A stretch of 64,000 bases of DNA, from contig NC_049993.1 in assembly GCF_000003815.2 (NCBI RefSeq), forward strand, positions 12,389,189 to 12,453,188, given 5' to 3'. Shown piece by piece: positions 31,701 through 50,968 of this stretch (position 1 is the first letter of the stretch; the number at the start of each line of letters is the position of its first letter). A program made the translations under genes and the position numbers. The notes beneath the pieces were generated by a model that was not told where the DNA came from, made no database searches, and saw only the letters and a program-made list of their open reading frames with translations. This DNA is from Branchiostoma floridae. Taxonomy: Eukaryota > Chordata > Leptocardii > Amphioxiformes > Branchiostomatidae.

Positions 31701-33772
31701 ACTGCTCCCCTATGCCCTGTGTGTTCTTTAAGAATGGAATCATCCAAACTCGGATATCTATTAACAGTAACTGACGTAACAAGAAACGTAATACGACCTT
31801 GGGCAAAGGATCGTGATACTATGTCAACATCAATGGGCATAATCAAACAAATGGCGGTACAACTGGAATGACTGGTTTATTTTCGGCCTCGGTGCCAGAC
31901 AAGGGGATGTAGCTCAGATGGTAGAGCGCTCGCTTAGCATGCGAGAGGTACGGGGATCGATACCCCGCATCTCCAGGAGGTTTTTTTGCCACAAATTAAC
32001 CATTTTTATTCAAGTCCAGACAATGTTTTGTTCGTATCATTGAATATTATCTAAGAATCTAATCTTCACAATTAATGTAAAAGTGTCCTCTATAATGGTA
32101 ATGCCCTACTCATGGTGACATATTTTCAAATTTAAAAAAAAGTTAGTTTAAGGGGGTATGAGGTCTCCAAACTCTTGATTTATGCGTGCAGATGTAAGTT
32201 TTAGGACCAATGGTTTCCAACTTTCCAATGTTTCTATGTAGCTTTTTATAGTAAAGCTATTGATTTTTTTTTGTTTCTTGTAGGCCACCATAGCGCCAAC
32301 ACACAGCCCTACTCCATCATCCCCCTGTTCCGCGGAGGAACGTTCAACAAGACGTACAACACGAAGTACAAGCCCCAACAGTTCGTCGTACCAAAGGGAG
32401 CAACACAGGTCAAGGACCTTTCACAGCCAATTTCTTACCTATACAATTAGAATTATAGGAATTTGGGCAAATCCAGCCCTCTTTATTATTATTATTTCTT
32501 TAAATCAGGGGTTCAAAAGTTTTTTTTTTCTTAATTACAAGACGACCTTCAGGGAAAGCTTTAGAATTATCCTCTATTGGGCAAAGAGATTCTAGTAGTC
32601 TGTTTCTTCTATGTCTATCATTTTTTATATTCATAGAATTACAAGCTACTTTTGACGAGTGTGTGCTTTATTTCTTTATCCTAGAAAAGGTACGTAATAG
32701 GAATTTAAGTAATTCCACTAGCAAAAGTGATCAGGGCAGGGTTTTCCAAAGTATAAGACTAACAACCCTAACGATCGGACAAAGAGGTACCACTGCGTGT
32801 AATACATGTATCATATTTCACAGGTGAAAGTTGTGTCTGTCATCACCGGACACGGAAGTGACGAGAACGGGTGTGGAGAGTTCTGTGTGACGTCACATCA
32901 CTTTGTCGTCAATAATCACACCAACGTTAGGGTCTTCAAGATAGCTGGTATGAACATTTTCTATTGAATGTCAGAAACTAGACCCTCGCCAAAGATAGCA
33001 CTAGCATCATAATGAAAAAAATATTTCCAAAAGTTGGTGCGATTAACAATTTCTTTTCAGACTTTGCTTTATATTTCAAAGGTCTATCTTTTTGATTCTT
33101 AAGATATCTTTGTAATTGTCTTACATAGGAACGCCTCTAGGATGTGCGGACCGTGTGCCGGAGGGTGTGACGCCTAACGAACACGGCACGTGGCTGTACG
33201 GACGGGACGGGTGGTGTGATGGACAGGAGGTTGGTTGTTCTTTCTCACGTTTGAACTATTCTATCCCTATTATCTAACTATCTAATGCCCCAGTTACAAA
33301 CCAATAAGTGTGCATGTAGCCAATATAGGCCGCAGGCTGGATTTGAAAATAAGGGGACAGTGTGCCAGTGGCTTTGAGTTTGTAGTACATTTGTACTATT
33401 GCAATCAATTTCAATGTTGGAAATTTAACTCGAGACCCAACAGTCACTGAAAGTCGCTTTTCCCCCAACAGCCCTTAAACTCCCAGGGGGGGCATTAGTT
33501 TGGAAATGCAATCATTTGTTATGAGCAAGTTGGCACGAGCACTGGACGGAAGCAAATACATTGTTACATGTATACCTGTATAATGTTTTTTCCCTCTTAA
33601 TTTTACCTTCTAGATCAACCCATGGGTGGTGGATGTGACAAGTCAGGTGTCCTTCACCAAACCCAACAATGTCAGTTACTATGGCTGGTACAACGGTGGT
33701 GACCCCAACCCACAACAGAACCCAGGCTACATCATCATGTACTCCTATCTGGTCTTCTATAGGGATATGTGA
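25712..33772 (+). CDS. Secreted PNGase F-like protein with PA-type insert
   Basis: Twelve exons: 25712-26202, 26647-26798, 27143-27321, 27749-27909, 28363-28500, 28818-28945, 29887-30055, 30409-30557, 32284-32408, 32824-32947, 33129-33229, 33614-33772. Phases agree throughout and give about 691 residues. Seen: signal peptide (MATAASVLAILVFTSSQAFG), an unrecognised N-terminal region, and a PA-like segment (about 250-300). The C-terminal half (about 417-690) aligns with both domains of bacterial peptide-N-glycosidase F: CPHWDH (Asp444, matching catalytic Asp60 of the Flavobacterium enzyme), LGRWIT, GCGEFC (Glu583, matching Glu206), and GTWLYGRDGWCDG. The known reaction is cleavage of the N-glycan-asparagine bond. 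The residue matching Glu118 is not visible. Many N-glycosylation sites support secretion. Exon 2's donor was chosen because only it keeps phase with exon 3. Confidence 0.85.
26343..26415 (+). tRNA. tRNA-Ala (AGC), copy 5, in intron 1 of the PNGase F-like gene
   Basis: 73 bases as the consensus, anticodon AGC, G3:U70; TTTTTT follows 7 bases downstream. Same strand as the host gene. Confidence 0.97.
29371..29443 (+). tRNA. tRNA-Ala (AGC), copy 6, in intron 6 of the PNGase F-like gene
   Basis: Consensus sequence with TTTT about 7 bases downstream. Its upstream flank resembles that of copy 8 (both contain a form of ACAACTGGGATGACTGGCTT), so the flank was duplicated with the gene. Confidence 0.97.
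30560..30965. repeat. Degenerate AT-rich tandem repeat in intron 8
   Basis: Loose copies of a 30-40 bp unit like CCAAGTATCATTGTTATTTCC alternate with AAATATTTGAAGTATC and similar blocks. It ends at a (TA)n run at 30,973-30,985. Non-coding. Confidence 0.65.
31205..31277 (+). tRNA. tRNA-Ala (AGC), copy 7, in intron 8 of the PNGase F-like gene
   Basis: Consensus sequence. The downstream AATATGTTTT matches that of copy 6. Confidence 0.97.
31903..31975 (+). tRNA. tRNA-Ala (AGC), copy 8, in intron 8 of the PNGase F-like gene
   Basis: As the others, but the T-arm 3' strand is CCCCG rather than CCCTG. That turns the G50:U64 wobble into a Watson-Crick pair. TTTTTTT follows within 8 bases. Confidence 0.97.
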
Positions 33773-34160
33773 TGATTGTTAATGACCCACACAGAACCCA
33801 GGCTACATCATCATGTGCTCCTATCTGGTCTTCTATAGGGTTATGTGATGATTATTAATGACCCACACAGAACCCAGGCTACATCATCATGTCCTCCTAT
33901 TTGGTCTTCTATAGGGATATGTGATGATTGTTAATGACCCACACAGAACCCAGGCTACATCATCATGTGCTCCTATCTGGTCTTCTATAGGGTTATGTGA
34001 TGATTATTAATGACCCACACAGAACCCAGGCTACATCATCATGTCCTCCTATTTGGTCTTCTATAGGGATATGTGATGATTGTTAATGACCCACACAACC
34101 CACACAGAACCCAGGATACATCATCATGTACTCCTACCTTGTCTTCTACAGGGACATGTG
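33717..34160 (+). repeat. 75-bp tandem repeat built from the end of the PNGase F-like coding sequence
   Basis: The last coding bases (from CAGAACCCAGGCTACATCAT through AGGGATATG and the stop TGA) recur five more times in the 3' flank. Copies begin near 33,793, 33,868, 33,943, 34,018 and 34,104. Copies 2+3 and 4+5 form two nearly identical 150-bp pairs. The last copy is the most diverged (CAGGATACATC, TACAGGGACATG). Confidence 0.92.
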
Positions 34161-35105
34161 ATGATTGTGAACGGCCCAAGAAATCCACATGAAAACTCAC
34201 CTGGTCTTCTACAAGGGCATGTGATTATTAATGAAGAAAGCATGGCAACTGCATCATATCATAACATAGGGATATGATGATATCATAACCCATAATCTAT
34301 CACATGTGCTACTCTGTAATTCTTGAAGTGGTAATGACCACTGATCCACAGCAAAACAGCCATAGATGACTAATTAAACACATCTCTTAAATAAATCTTG
34401 ACCAATTCCATACAGATGCCATTGGCAGTGTTATTGATAGGTTTATTCCGTTGTTAAAGGTGTGGAAGGCAACTTGTAATCATTATGGTGTTTTTTTTTT
34501 CTCCACGGTATCAATGGTAAGTAGGTACGTAATAAACAAACAATAAATGGAATAAGCAAATCTGTTATTTCATCTGACAAGGTTCTTCCATAAACATTAC
34601 AATATCTAACAAAACTTAACCATGGCAAACCATGTGGCTGTCCTTGGTGCTGATGTACCATCACTCAGAAGGTTGTACTTTGGGTGTATCTTTCTTCATA
34701 CCTAGAAAGAAGTACATGTACCAGTATTTCATTGCAATATCATCTATGTTAACATTCATCTACATACTCAAGGATTGGACCTTTCTTACGTATCCCTACC
34801 AACACATAAATACACTAGCTCTCCTCCTAACTATTTGAAATGTTACATGATGGACAGAAATTAGACACCAGGTCCATACCACAGCCCTTGGTGAAGCAAA
34901 GGTCATGCTGTAAGAAAAAGGGGACTGAAATGTGTGATAAACTTGCGAATTTATCTTTTCCTCTGTTTTTCAATTCATTTATGTAAATGAGAAGCATTGA
35001 ATGATTGATACATTAAGTACATTATACTTTTAACATTGACACTAGATTTTACCTTAAAACTAGTTTATACACACTGTGACATTTGACTGCCATGAATAAC
35101 ATCTG
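34161..35105. other. 3' flank between PNGase F-like gene and SDHAF3
   Basis: No gene seen. AATAAA at 34390-34395 may be the poly(A) signal of the PNGase F-like gene. The two genes converge here. Confidence 0.5.
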
Positions 35106-35978
35106 CTATCTCTTCTTGTCATCCTCAATAAGGTCTTGTAGTTCCTCAGATATTGGCTTGGTGGTTTCTTGTTGAAGCTCAAACAATTGTCCTAGCTGCT
35201 CATCTGTGAAGTTTTCTATCTTCTCTGGGGGAAGACTCTCCCCAACAGGGGCAGCCTCATCCTTAGCTAGCTGTTCCTGTAACATCTTTGCATAGTTCTG
35301 GGGGAAAAAGATAAGAAATTTCAATGACATTGTATTTGGGGTCCATCGTTTGGGGTCGCTTTGCGGTTACCAAAGGGTTCGCTTAGCGGTTACCCCAGGC
35401 GAACCTTCCTTCGCTTTCAAGTCTTTTTTCATCCATGTTTACCTGAAGTATTGCTGTACTTGTAGATGGCAGGGTGGTCCATTGCTCACTTCCTGTCACT
35501 CTAAAGTCTAAGGTGAACGTAACAAGAATATGGAAAAGATATACCTACAAAAACATAAACAACGAGACCAAAAGCAATACATCCCTGTTGACTAGAAAGT
35601 TTCATTGACCTCATGACCTGGAATGTCTGCGAGTAATGTCATACAAAGTTGATGAAATACTCAACTCAGACCTTTGCTTCCTGTCACGTCACTCTGAGTT
35701 GAACGAGACTAGCAGAAAGAAAATCCAAATTACAGAAACACAAACACACCCAAAACAGTACCTATTGTAAACGTTTCATGAAGGTAATGAATGAAATGTA
35801 CCTTCCATTCTCTCATGAATGTTTGGACCTCGGCTGCCCCGGCTTTCTTGTGTCTGTGAAACTCGTCCTTGGTGTACTGATCCCCGATGGCTCGGAAGTG
35901 TGTGGGGAGGCGGCGGTGCAGGCGGAGGATCTGCCGGTACAGGGTTTGAACCTCTCGCACATGGCGGACTGACGACAT
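35106..35978 (-). CDS. SDHAF3: SDHAF3, succinate dehydrogenase assembly factor 3
   Basis: Small mitochondrial matrix LYR-family factor that helps mature the iron-sulfur subunit of complex II (family knowledge). Two exons, 35802-35978 and 35106-35297, joined in phase 0, give 122 residues against 125 in human. Seen: the LYR motif in TLYRQILRLHR near the start, then DQYTKDEFHRHK, EWK at the exon end, and NFTDEQLGQLFELQQETTKP near the C-terminus. All are hallmarks of the ACN9/SDHAF3 family. An in-frame ATG six codons upstream (35996) is possible; the inner start is preferred because human SDHAF3 likewise starts only a few residues before the conserved RHV. It is head-to-head with the dynein intermediate chain gene. 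Confidence 0.93.
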
Positions 35979-36240
35979 CGTGAGCTGTGGATCCAATCAC
36001 TAGGAACAAGATTTGCAAGTGGTGATGTATACCTGCCCTCCTTCAGGTGATAGCTATATGGTATATAAAACACAAATCAATTTATGGTCAAGGGCAAGTA
36101 CAGATGTTGAGTAGAATAGAGTATTTGGTCTCCATGATATACTTTTTTCCAAAAAATAAATCTACATTTCCAGTCATGAAAAATTTATGTAAACTGCCCT
36201 AAAAGTTACCCATTACACATATTCATTTGAGCTTACCACA

Positions 36241-36282
<42 letters not shown>

Positions 36283-36759
36283 TACACACACACACAAATA
36301 CACACACACACACAACTATGCTGGGGAAGGTTTACATTTTGATATTCCAGCAGACCTTCACACTTCTAAACGATAGAAACATACCTACCCTTCAGAGAAG
36401 ACCCTTTCTCTTGAATCTAAAGAGGAATGGACCTTCAAGAGCCAACTACAAAGATGTAAAACTGCGGAGAATTTGTGGAGGACAGTGAGCACTTTTTACG
36501 CAACCAACAACAAAAGTTCATAGGTCACACTCAGAATATTCCAAACTTATATGTAGGTAAGTTCGTTCTGTTTTTAAGAAAAAGGTGTCATGACTCAAAA
36601 AGACACCAAAGTCCTAAAATATGTATATTTAATATGTCTATAGCTCAGTCCTATGATATTTATGACATGAAAAGTGGAACCATCAAGAATATATTTGATC
36701 TTAGGGTTTACCCTATTTATAAAGTGGAAGAGTCCTTAGCCCCCGCCATCTTGATTCCC
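35979..36759. promoter_or_regulatory. Spacer between divergent SDHAF3 and dynein intermediate chain genes
   Basis: It contains an (AC)n microsatellite (36242-36314) and, near the dynein side, CCGCCATCTT (36743-36752). The reverse of that motif, AAGATGGCGG, is a textbook YY1 site usually found at transcription starts. Confidence 0.5.
36242..36314. repeat. (AC)n microsatellite with AAT-type interruptions
   Basis: Long AC run broken twice by AAATAC. Confidence 0.95.
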
Positions 36760-36844
36760 GTCTGACAACCAGAAAGAAATTTTCGTCCGCTTTTTCTCGC
36801 CAACGGTCTGTGACGTGAACGTGTGATAGTTGTCACAAGTACAA
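36760..36844 (+). other. Probable 5'UTR exon of the dynein intermediate chain gene
   Basis: It follows the YY1-like site and ends at a perfect donor, CAA|GTAAGT (36845). The matching acceptor is TTGAATCCCAG (ending 37480), one base before the ATG at 37482. The transcription start is inferred, not seen. Confidence 0.4.
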
Positions 36845-37481
36845 GTAAGTAGAAAAGCGTCATATGTCTCTCAGAATTGTCGGAATTTAGTGACAGATTT
36901 CTTGTAGTCTTCGAAGAAAGTGTATCCGCCCAAATAGAGGGGGGGGGGGGCGAAATCTATGACATCACCGTTCATGTCAAGTATTTTAGTACATTGCACA
37001 AAGTTAGAGATAGAGTTGACAACTGACGATCTGTTTAAAGGCTCCTAAACCCCCTTTGAAGCCGGGGTGACTGTACAGCCCTTGGCAGATTCATAGCGTT
37101 AAAAGAATATCTTTGCCAAAATGGTTTACAATCATGACAAACTTGCACTCTATAAACTGGGAGTGGCAAGAAGCACTTACAAATTTACTTATCTTTATAT
37201 ATCACGGATTCGATGAGTGTCATGACTTAAGTGCAAAAACCAAGGTGTCATAATTATTTCCCATATTTTCTACATTGCAAATGTATTGTTGACATCTTGT
37301 TTTAACTCGGGTATTTTTGTATGGAACTTGAATGTGCTAGAAGAAAGTTCTACTCTACTCTGCTCTGCTGTATTATATTTTGTGAAGTTAGACTCATTCA
37401 CTTGACAAGACTGAATGATCTCAGATGAATTGTCACAGAGTTTGCACATTGTTAGAACTTGCACAAATTTTGAATCCCAGG

Positions 37482-46643
<9,162 letters not shown>

Positions 46644-49461
46644 AACACCGTACACCGTCAACACACGAATCACTAACTTCCAATATTCCTCACACATTTA
46701 TGGAGTTTCGTTGATAGGTTGATATTAATCTACTAGAAGTTTACTGGTTATGTTCAAGTTACTTCTGTTCAAGTTCTTACTATTATGAATAACCGCCGCT
46801 TCTGTGATAGATTGTTTGCCATAATCCTCTTGGATTCGAATCTCAATGCACAATGGTTGATGGATGGATGATGGAGCCAAATATTGGGGAGGGGGGCAAA
46901 GCGAAGGATGGTTGAAGGATGGTTGGCAGGTTGAATGATGAAATGTGGTCAGAGATGATGGAGGCAGTTGGCAAAATTGCTAAAGCAAGCCTTGCAAGAA
47001 TAACACAAATCGCTTGCTAAAGCTGGTTGCTTGGATATCATTGCAGATAAATCAAAGGATGCAATACAAGCAAAACAGGTTTGAAATTAGCTTTTACTCA
47101 TAATTCAGTGTTTATGGTATGGCCATGTGGACAAAGATTCAGGTTGACATACACCTTGAACCTTTCTGCAAGGATGACAGATATGTCAATATGTGTGAAA
47201 TAGATGAAATATTATCATAAAAAGGTTATGATCATATAGAATCTGAATAGACACAGTTGATGTACCCGAAGAAGTTTTGGTAATGTCCAAGACACGTCAT
47301 CATAAAATGACAAAAAATCCTAACCTCAGATATTTAATGTAATGGCAACTAATGCTTGCATACAATGCTGAAATAATTGTGTGCTAACAAAGCTACATTG
47401 TTAGCAGAAAAGTCTAAATCTATCAAGTATAAGTACTTGTAGGTTGTATGGTGGGCAATTCAAGGAAAATTCTTGTCAGTAATGGCAAGCCTGAATCATG
47501 TTTGAAACAAAATCTTTTTTTTTATATGTACAATAAAGCTGTGATATGTTGCTGCCAGTATTCATTTACTAGTGCTTCATCCTATAACCATGACCATGGC
47601 CTCCCAAGCCTTTTCCAGACCATGGATTGGTATTAGTCAAAGTAACATAGTCGTGATCAAGGTCAAGTAGCACTTTCTCAAGCAATTGGGTATGATTTTG
47701 GAAACAGTTTACCATTTCCAAAATCATATCAAGTTGCTTGAGTACCGGTAACTGCTGTTAGACATGTCATATCACCTGGATATCTAACCTTCTTCGATCC
47801 AGTCATTGAAAATTGTGTACACTAAAACTCCAAGTCAACAAAGACATATTCTGCTTGGATGCTATCACTGGAGTGAACTGGAATGGTCAATGGATTCAAA
47901 GCTACTCCCAACCCAGCACTGACCTGTGTTGGGGATTGGTCTGGATGAAAGTCGGTGGAAGGCTTGATTGTGCGACAGGCTTCATCAGTTCTACTGGTGA
48001 TGTGCAGGCAAGACTTAACCAGTTGGCCACAGACCATTATTTGGACCTAGTCGTAGAAGTCAAGATGTATAGGTTCTGGCCAGGGCACACCTGGATTTAC
48101 CTTACTCTTTCTGATAAGTGTGTTGTGTTCTTAAACATACTCAAGGTGTAGCATGCTTTCTCTTAGCAGGTATGACTGACTGACAGCAGTTGGACTAATT
48201 CAGTCCGATTGTAATTTATGATTTAAGTATGTCTCAATTAATTATATGAAGATAGCTCATTTATACAATTAGTAGTATTATAATTAAGAGTAACTAGAGT
48301 AAAAGATTTCAACTTTGCTTCAGACTGACTTCTATCAACACAGATGAAGTTTCAAGTTAATACAAATTACAATACCATGGTGGCCCGCACAGATAAACTC
48401 CTTCAGATCTATTTGCCTATAAGTAGTTAGAAGTCATGACATCAAAAACACACCATATGATAGAGTTGGTATCAACTTTATTTGTTCCATCATGAGGAAA
48501 AGATAATTCCTAATATTTGTCATGTACGTCCTGACCTATGTAAATATCAATAACATCAAAAGCAGCATACTGCAATGTAATCTCTAATAGCCTTTCTAAT
48601 TATATCAAAATTTTTCAAGTCCAGAGCATTGTCTTCAAAAGGCTTCTAACAACTCATCATCACATAAAAACATTTTGATGATGCTAGCTAGAACACAATG
48701 TAAGACAAAACCTTAAAAGACTTAAGTCTATAAAACTCTCGTGCGCTTAAAGCGAATAGACTATTGAGGTATTCTAGAAATACTTCTTTTTACCTGCCCC
48801 TTAAACCACGTACGCTAGAAACATTGTTTACGGAGATTTTCGTTTTTGTTGTTTTAGGTCAGTTTTATTTGCTGTTTTTCTAGAGATGCGAGTGCAAAAT
48901 GGCATTGTTGTTGCCTACACGGTTGGATGTTGTTTCCTAAGGAATAACTCAAGCCTTAACCTGATTTTCAGCAAAACAAAAGGTTAGGGTAGACCTTTGC
49001 CTAGTTTCGAGACCCTTTATTGTTCAGTCGCCAGGGCATCGGCCGACCCTTGCCGAGTTGTGATACAGTGTCCCGGGTCCCGTTACCCCCGCCCGGCGTC
49101 CAAAACAGATCGGGTGGCCCTGTTCGTATTGACGCGGGGGGTAATGTTACTCCTTGTTTACAGGACCACCACTGAAAGCTGCGCAGGTGAAGCGCAGGAC
49201 GATGAAAGAGCCATGATTTTTAAAGTGACAACTTAAGTGCCACTGATGAATCTCATTATGTGTGGCTTGGCCAACCCTTCACTTTTGCGTTGGTGGTTCG
49301 GAAATTGAATCAGTCTCTAAGTAACAAGAACAAGAACGAATACTTAAGTTCTTAGTCATAATTTACACAAATTTTGCGTTTTGTTTGTGCGTTAAGTACT
49401 GCTATAATGGAGATGCTTTGCCCAAATGGTTAGATTTTTTAAATATATGTTACCAGTAGGG
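46644..49461. other. 3'UTR of the dynein gene and gene-free spacer
   Basis: AATAAA at 47532-47537 may end the dynein transcript. A repeat with strong hairpin lies at 47,653-47,805. A 112-codon open frame at 47,813-48,151 has no ATG start I trust and resembles no family I know. The rest is AT-rich, with a GC-richer patch near 49,050-49,150. No gene is called. Confidence 0.5.
47653..47805. repeat. Dispersed repeat with internal hairpin
   Basis: Imperfect inverted arms at 47677-47704 and 47715-47742 (CTCAAGCAA...GATTTTGGAAA and its reverse). These are followed by TCACCTGGATATCTAACCTT, shared with the dispersed copy in the dynein intron at 37.6 kb. Confidence 0.6.
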
Positions 49462-50968
49462 TTAATATGCCGCACATTGAATTTTTACACCTAGAATAGT
49501 ATAGTGTTTCGGGACGCTAGTTGGAGGGTGGCGGAGATATCTACAGTTCATTAAAGTCTTATACTCGGTTACAAACTCTGCTGCAGCCTCTGCCTCTTCG
49601 TCTTCTGACGTTTCCGACTTCTGTCTCCGCGCCTTTACCCGTGCCTCGTACTCCAGCCGCATCTTCTGCCGCAGCTGCGACTTCGTCGTCCGCGTGGTCC
49701 TCGTGGTCTTCGCGCCGATACTCTCCGCGTCGTCGTCTTCCGAATCTCTGTCGCTGGCGTCCTTCTTAGTCCAGCGGTCTTGTAGAAATCTCAGTTTTGA
49801 AAGCGGGTCTTTGGATTTTGTAGCAGGTTTCTTGCCTTGCCCTTGTAGATCAACCTCTTCGTCTTCTGGAACCATATAGATAGTTGAACCGTCTCCTTGT
49901 GGGGGGATTGCTCCGATGGTCTTCGGGGTGTTGACGTGCGGACCCCGGCTGTGCATACGGGGAAGACTGGGGGTCGGCGCCGTAAGAGTTACCCGCATGC
50001 CTGCGGTAGGGTCTGCGACTACAAAATCACCGCCGCCATTTGCTGCGGCTTTTTGCGCTGCAGCCAAGGCGGCAGGGTTAGGTGCGATCATCGGTAGAGA
50101 AGCCTTGCGTTGGTCAACCCTCCTCTGAGCCTGAGCAGGGTTCTTCTTCTTCTTCTTGGTGACGGGAACAGAGACGCGAACCCCGGCGAGTCCGCCCGTG
50201 CCGTACCTGTCCGTGACGCCCGGGCTGTCCACCACGAACTTGGGCGGGGGGATCGAGTCCCAGGGCCAGTTGGGAGACACGTAGTTGGTCCAATAGTGGG
50301 TCCCCTCTCGCAGGAAGGTCTGAAAACAAGCAGAGAATGCAGCGTTTACGTTCGTGAAAGGTATGAAGTATTCAAAGAAGTATAGAACGCTAGGAACATT
50401 TCTCAGTCATGGTGGAGTAAATTTTGTCCTTTTGAAAATCGTGATACACTTTACCACCGATAGGTCTTGCCTCTAACATATACATTCACGATTTCTACGA
50501 GCATACACATGTGCATGGGTTTTCATCATCACCTAACTCTCCGTTTCTACATCTTTGAGGGTTCCCTTTTCCTTTACTCTAAAGTTAATGACATTTAAGA
50601 TGGTCTTAATCAGTTGCCGCCATATTGGTTACCAGATTGACCAAACGTGCATTATTTTACGTTTCCGATGCATGCAATAGCAGCCAATATTCATAGCTAA
50701 CGGTCTTGCTCCCAGAGACACAATTTTTGAACTTTCAAAATGTACTACAACATTCAGTCCCCTGTATACGTACCTGCATGCTATGAGACATGGTGTTGAG
50801 AGACTGTTTGTACTTGTTGAGTTCCTGTGACTCCTGGCGGTGCATCTGATCCATGGCGTCTAACTTCTGCCTTAGCTCCTTCTCCTGCCACGCGTTCAGC
50901 GCGCACGCGTTCTTCATGGACACCGACGTCTCCATGTACTTCGGCGTCACTCCTCTTTGCATCCGCAT
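49462..50968 (-). CDS. Uncharacterised protein with N-terminal coiled coil and charged low-complexity tail
   Basis: I do not recognise this gene. Two exons, 50774-50968 and 49462-50319, join in phase 0 at good splice sites (CAG|GTACGT; TTTTCAG|ACC) and give about 350 residues. Seen: a heptad-like helix at about 25-62 (WQEKELRQKLDAMDQMHRQE), and a distinctive aromatic motif GTHYWTNYVSPNWPWDSIPP across 71-90. A lysine run sits near 120. A Pro/Ala/Gly-rich middle follows, then acidic (DRDSEDDDAES, ETSEDEEAE) and basic helical stretches. No signal peptide or membrane segment. The GC-rich, codon-like composition and conserved-looking N-terminal third support a real gene. The last 30 residues may instead be removed by splicing. 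A YY1-like ACAATGGCGGG at about 51,320 could mark its transcription start. Confidence 0.7.

Noticed and set aside
36242-36314. Regular spacing suggesting a CRISPR-like array
   Set aside because: It is a plain dinucleotide microsatellite in a eukaryotic genome; no repeat-spacer pattern exists anywhere in the window.
47813-48151. 112-codon open frame after the dynein gene
   Set aside because: No ATG start, no splice context and no family resemblance; possibly an old coding remnant but unsupported.
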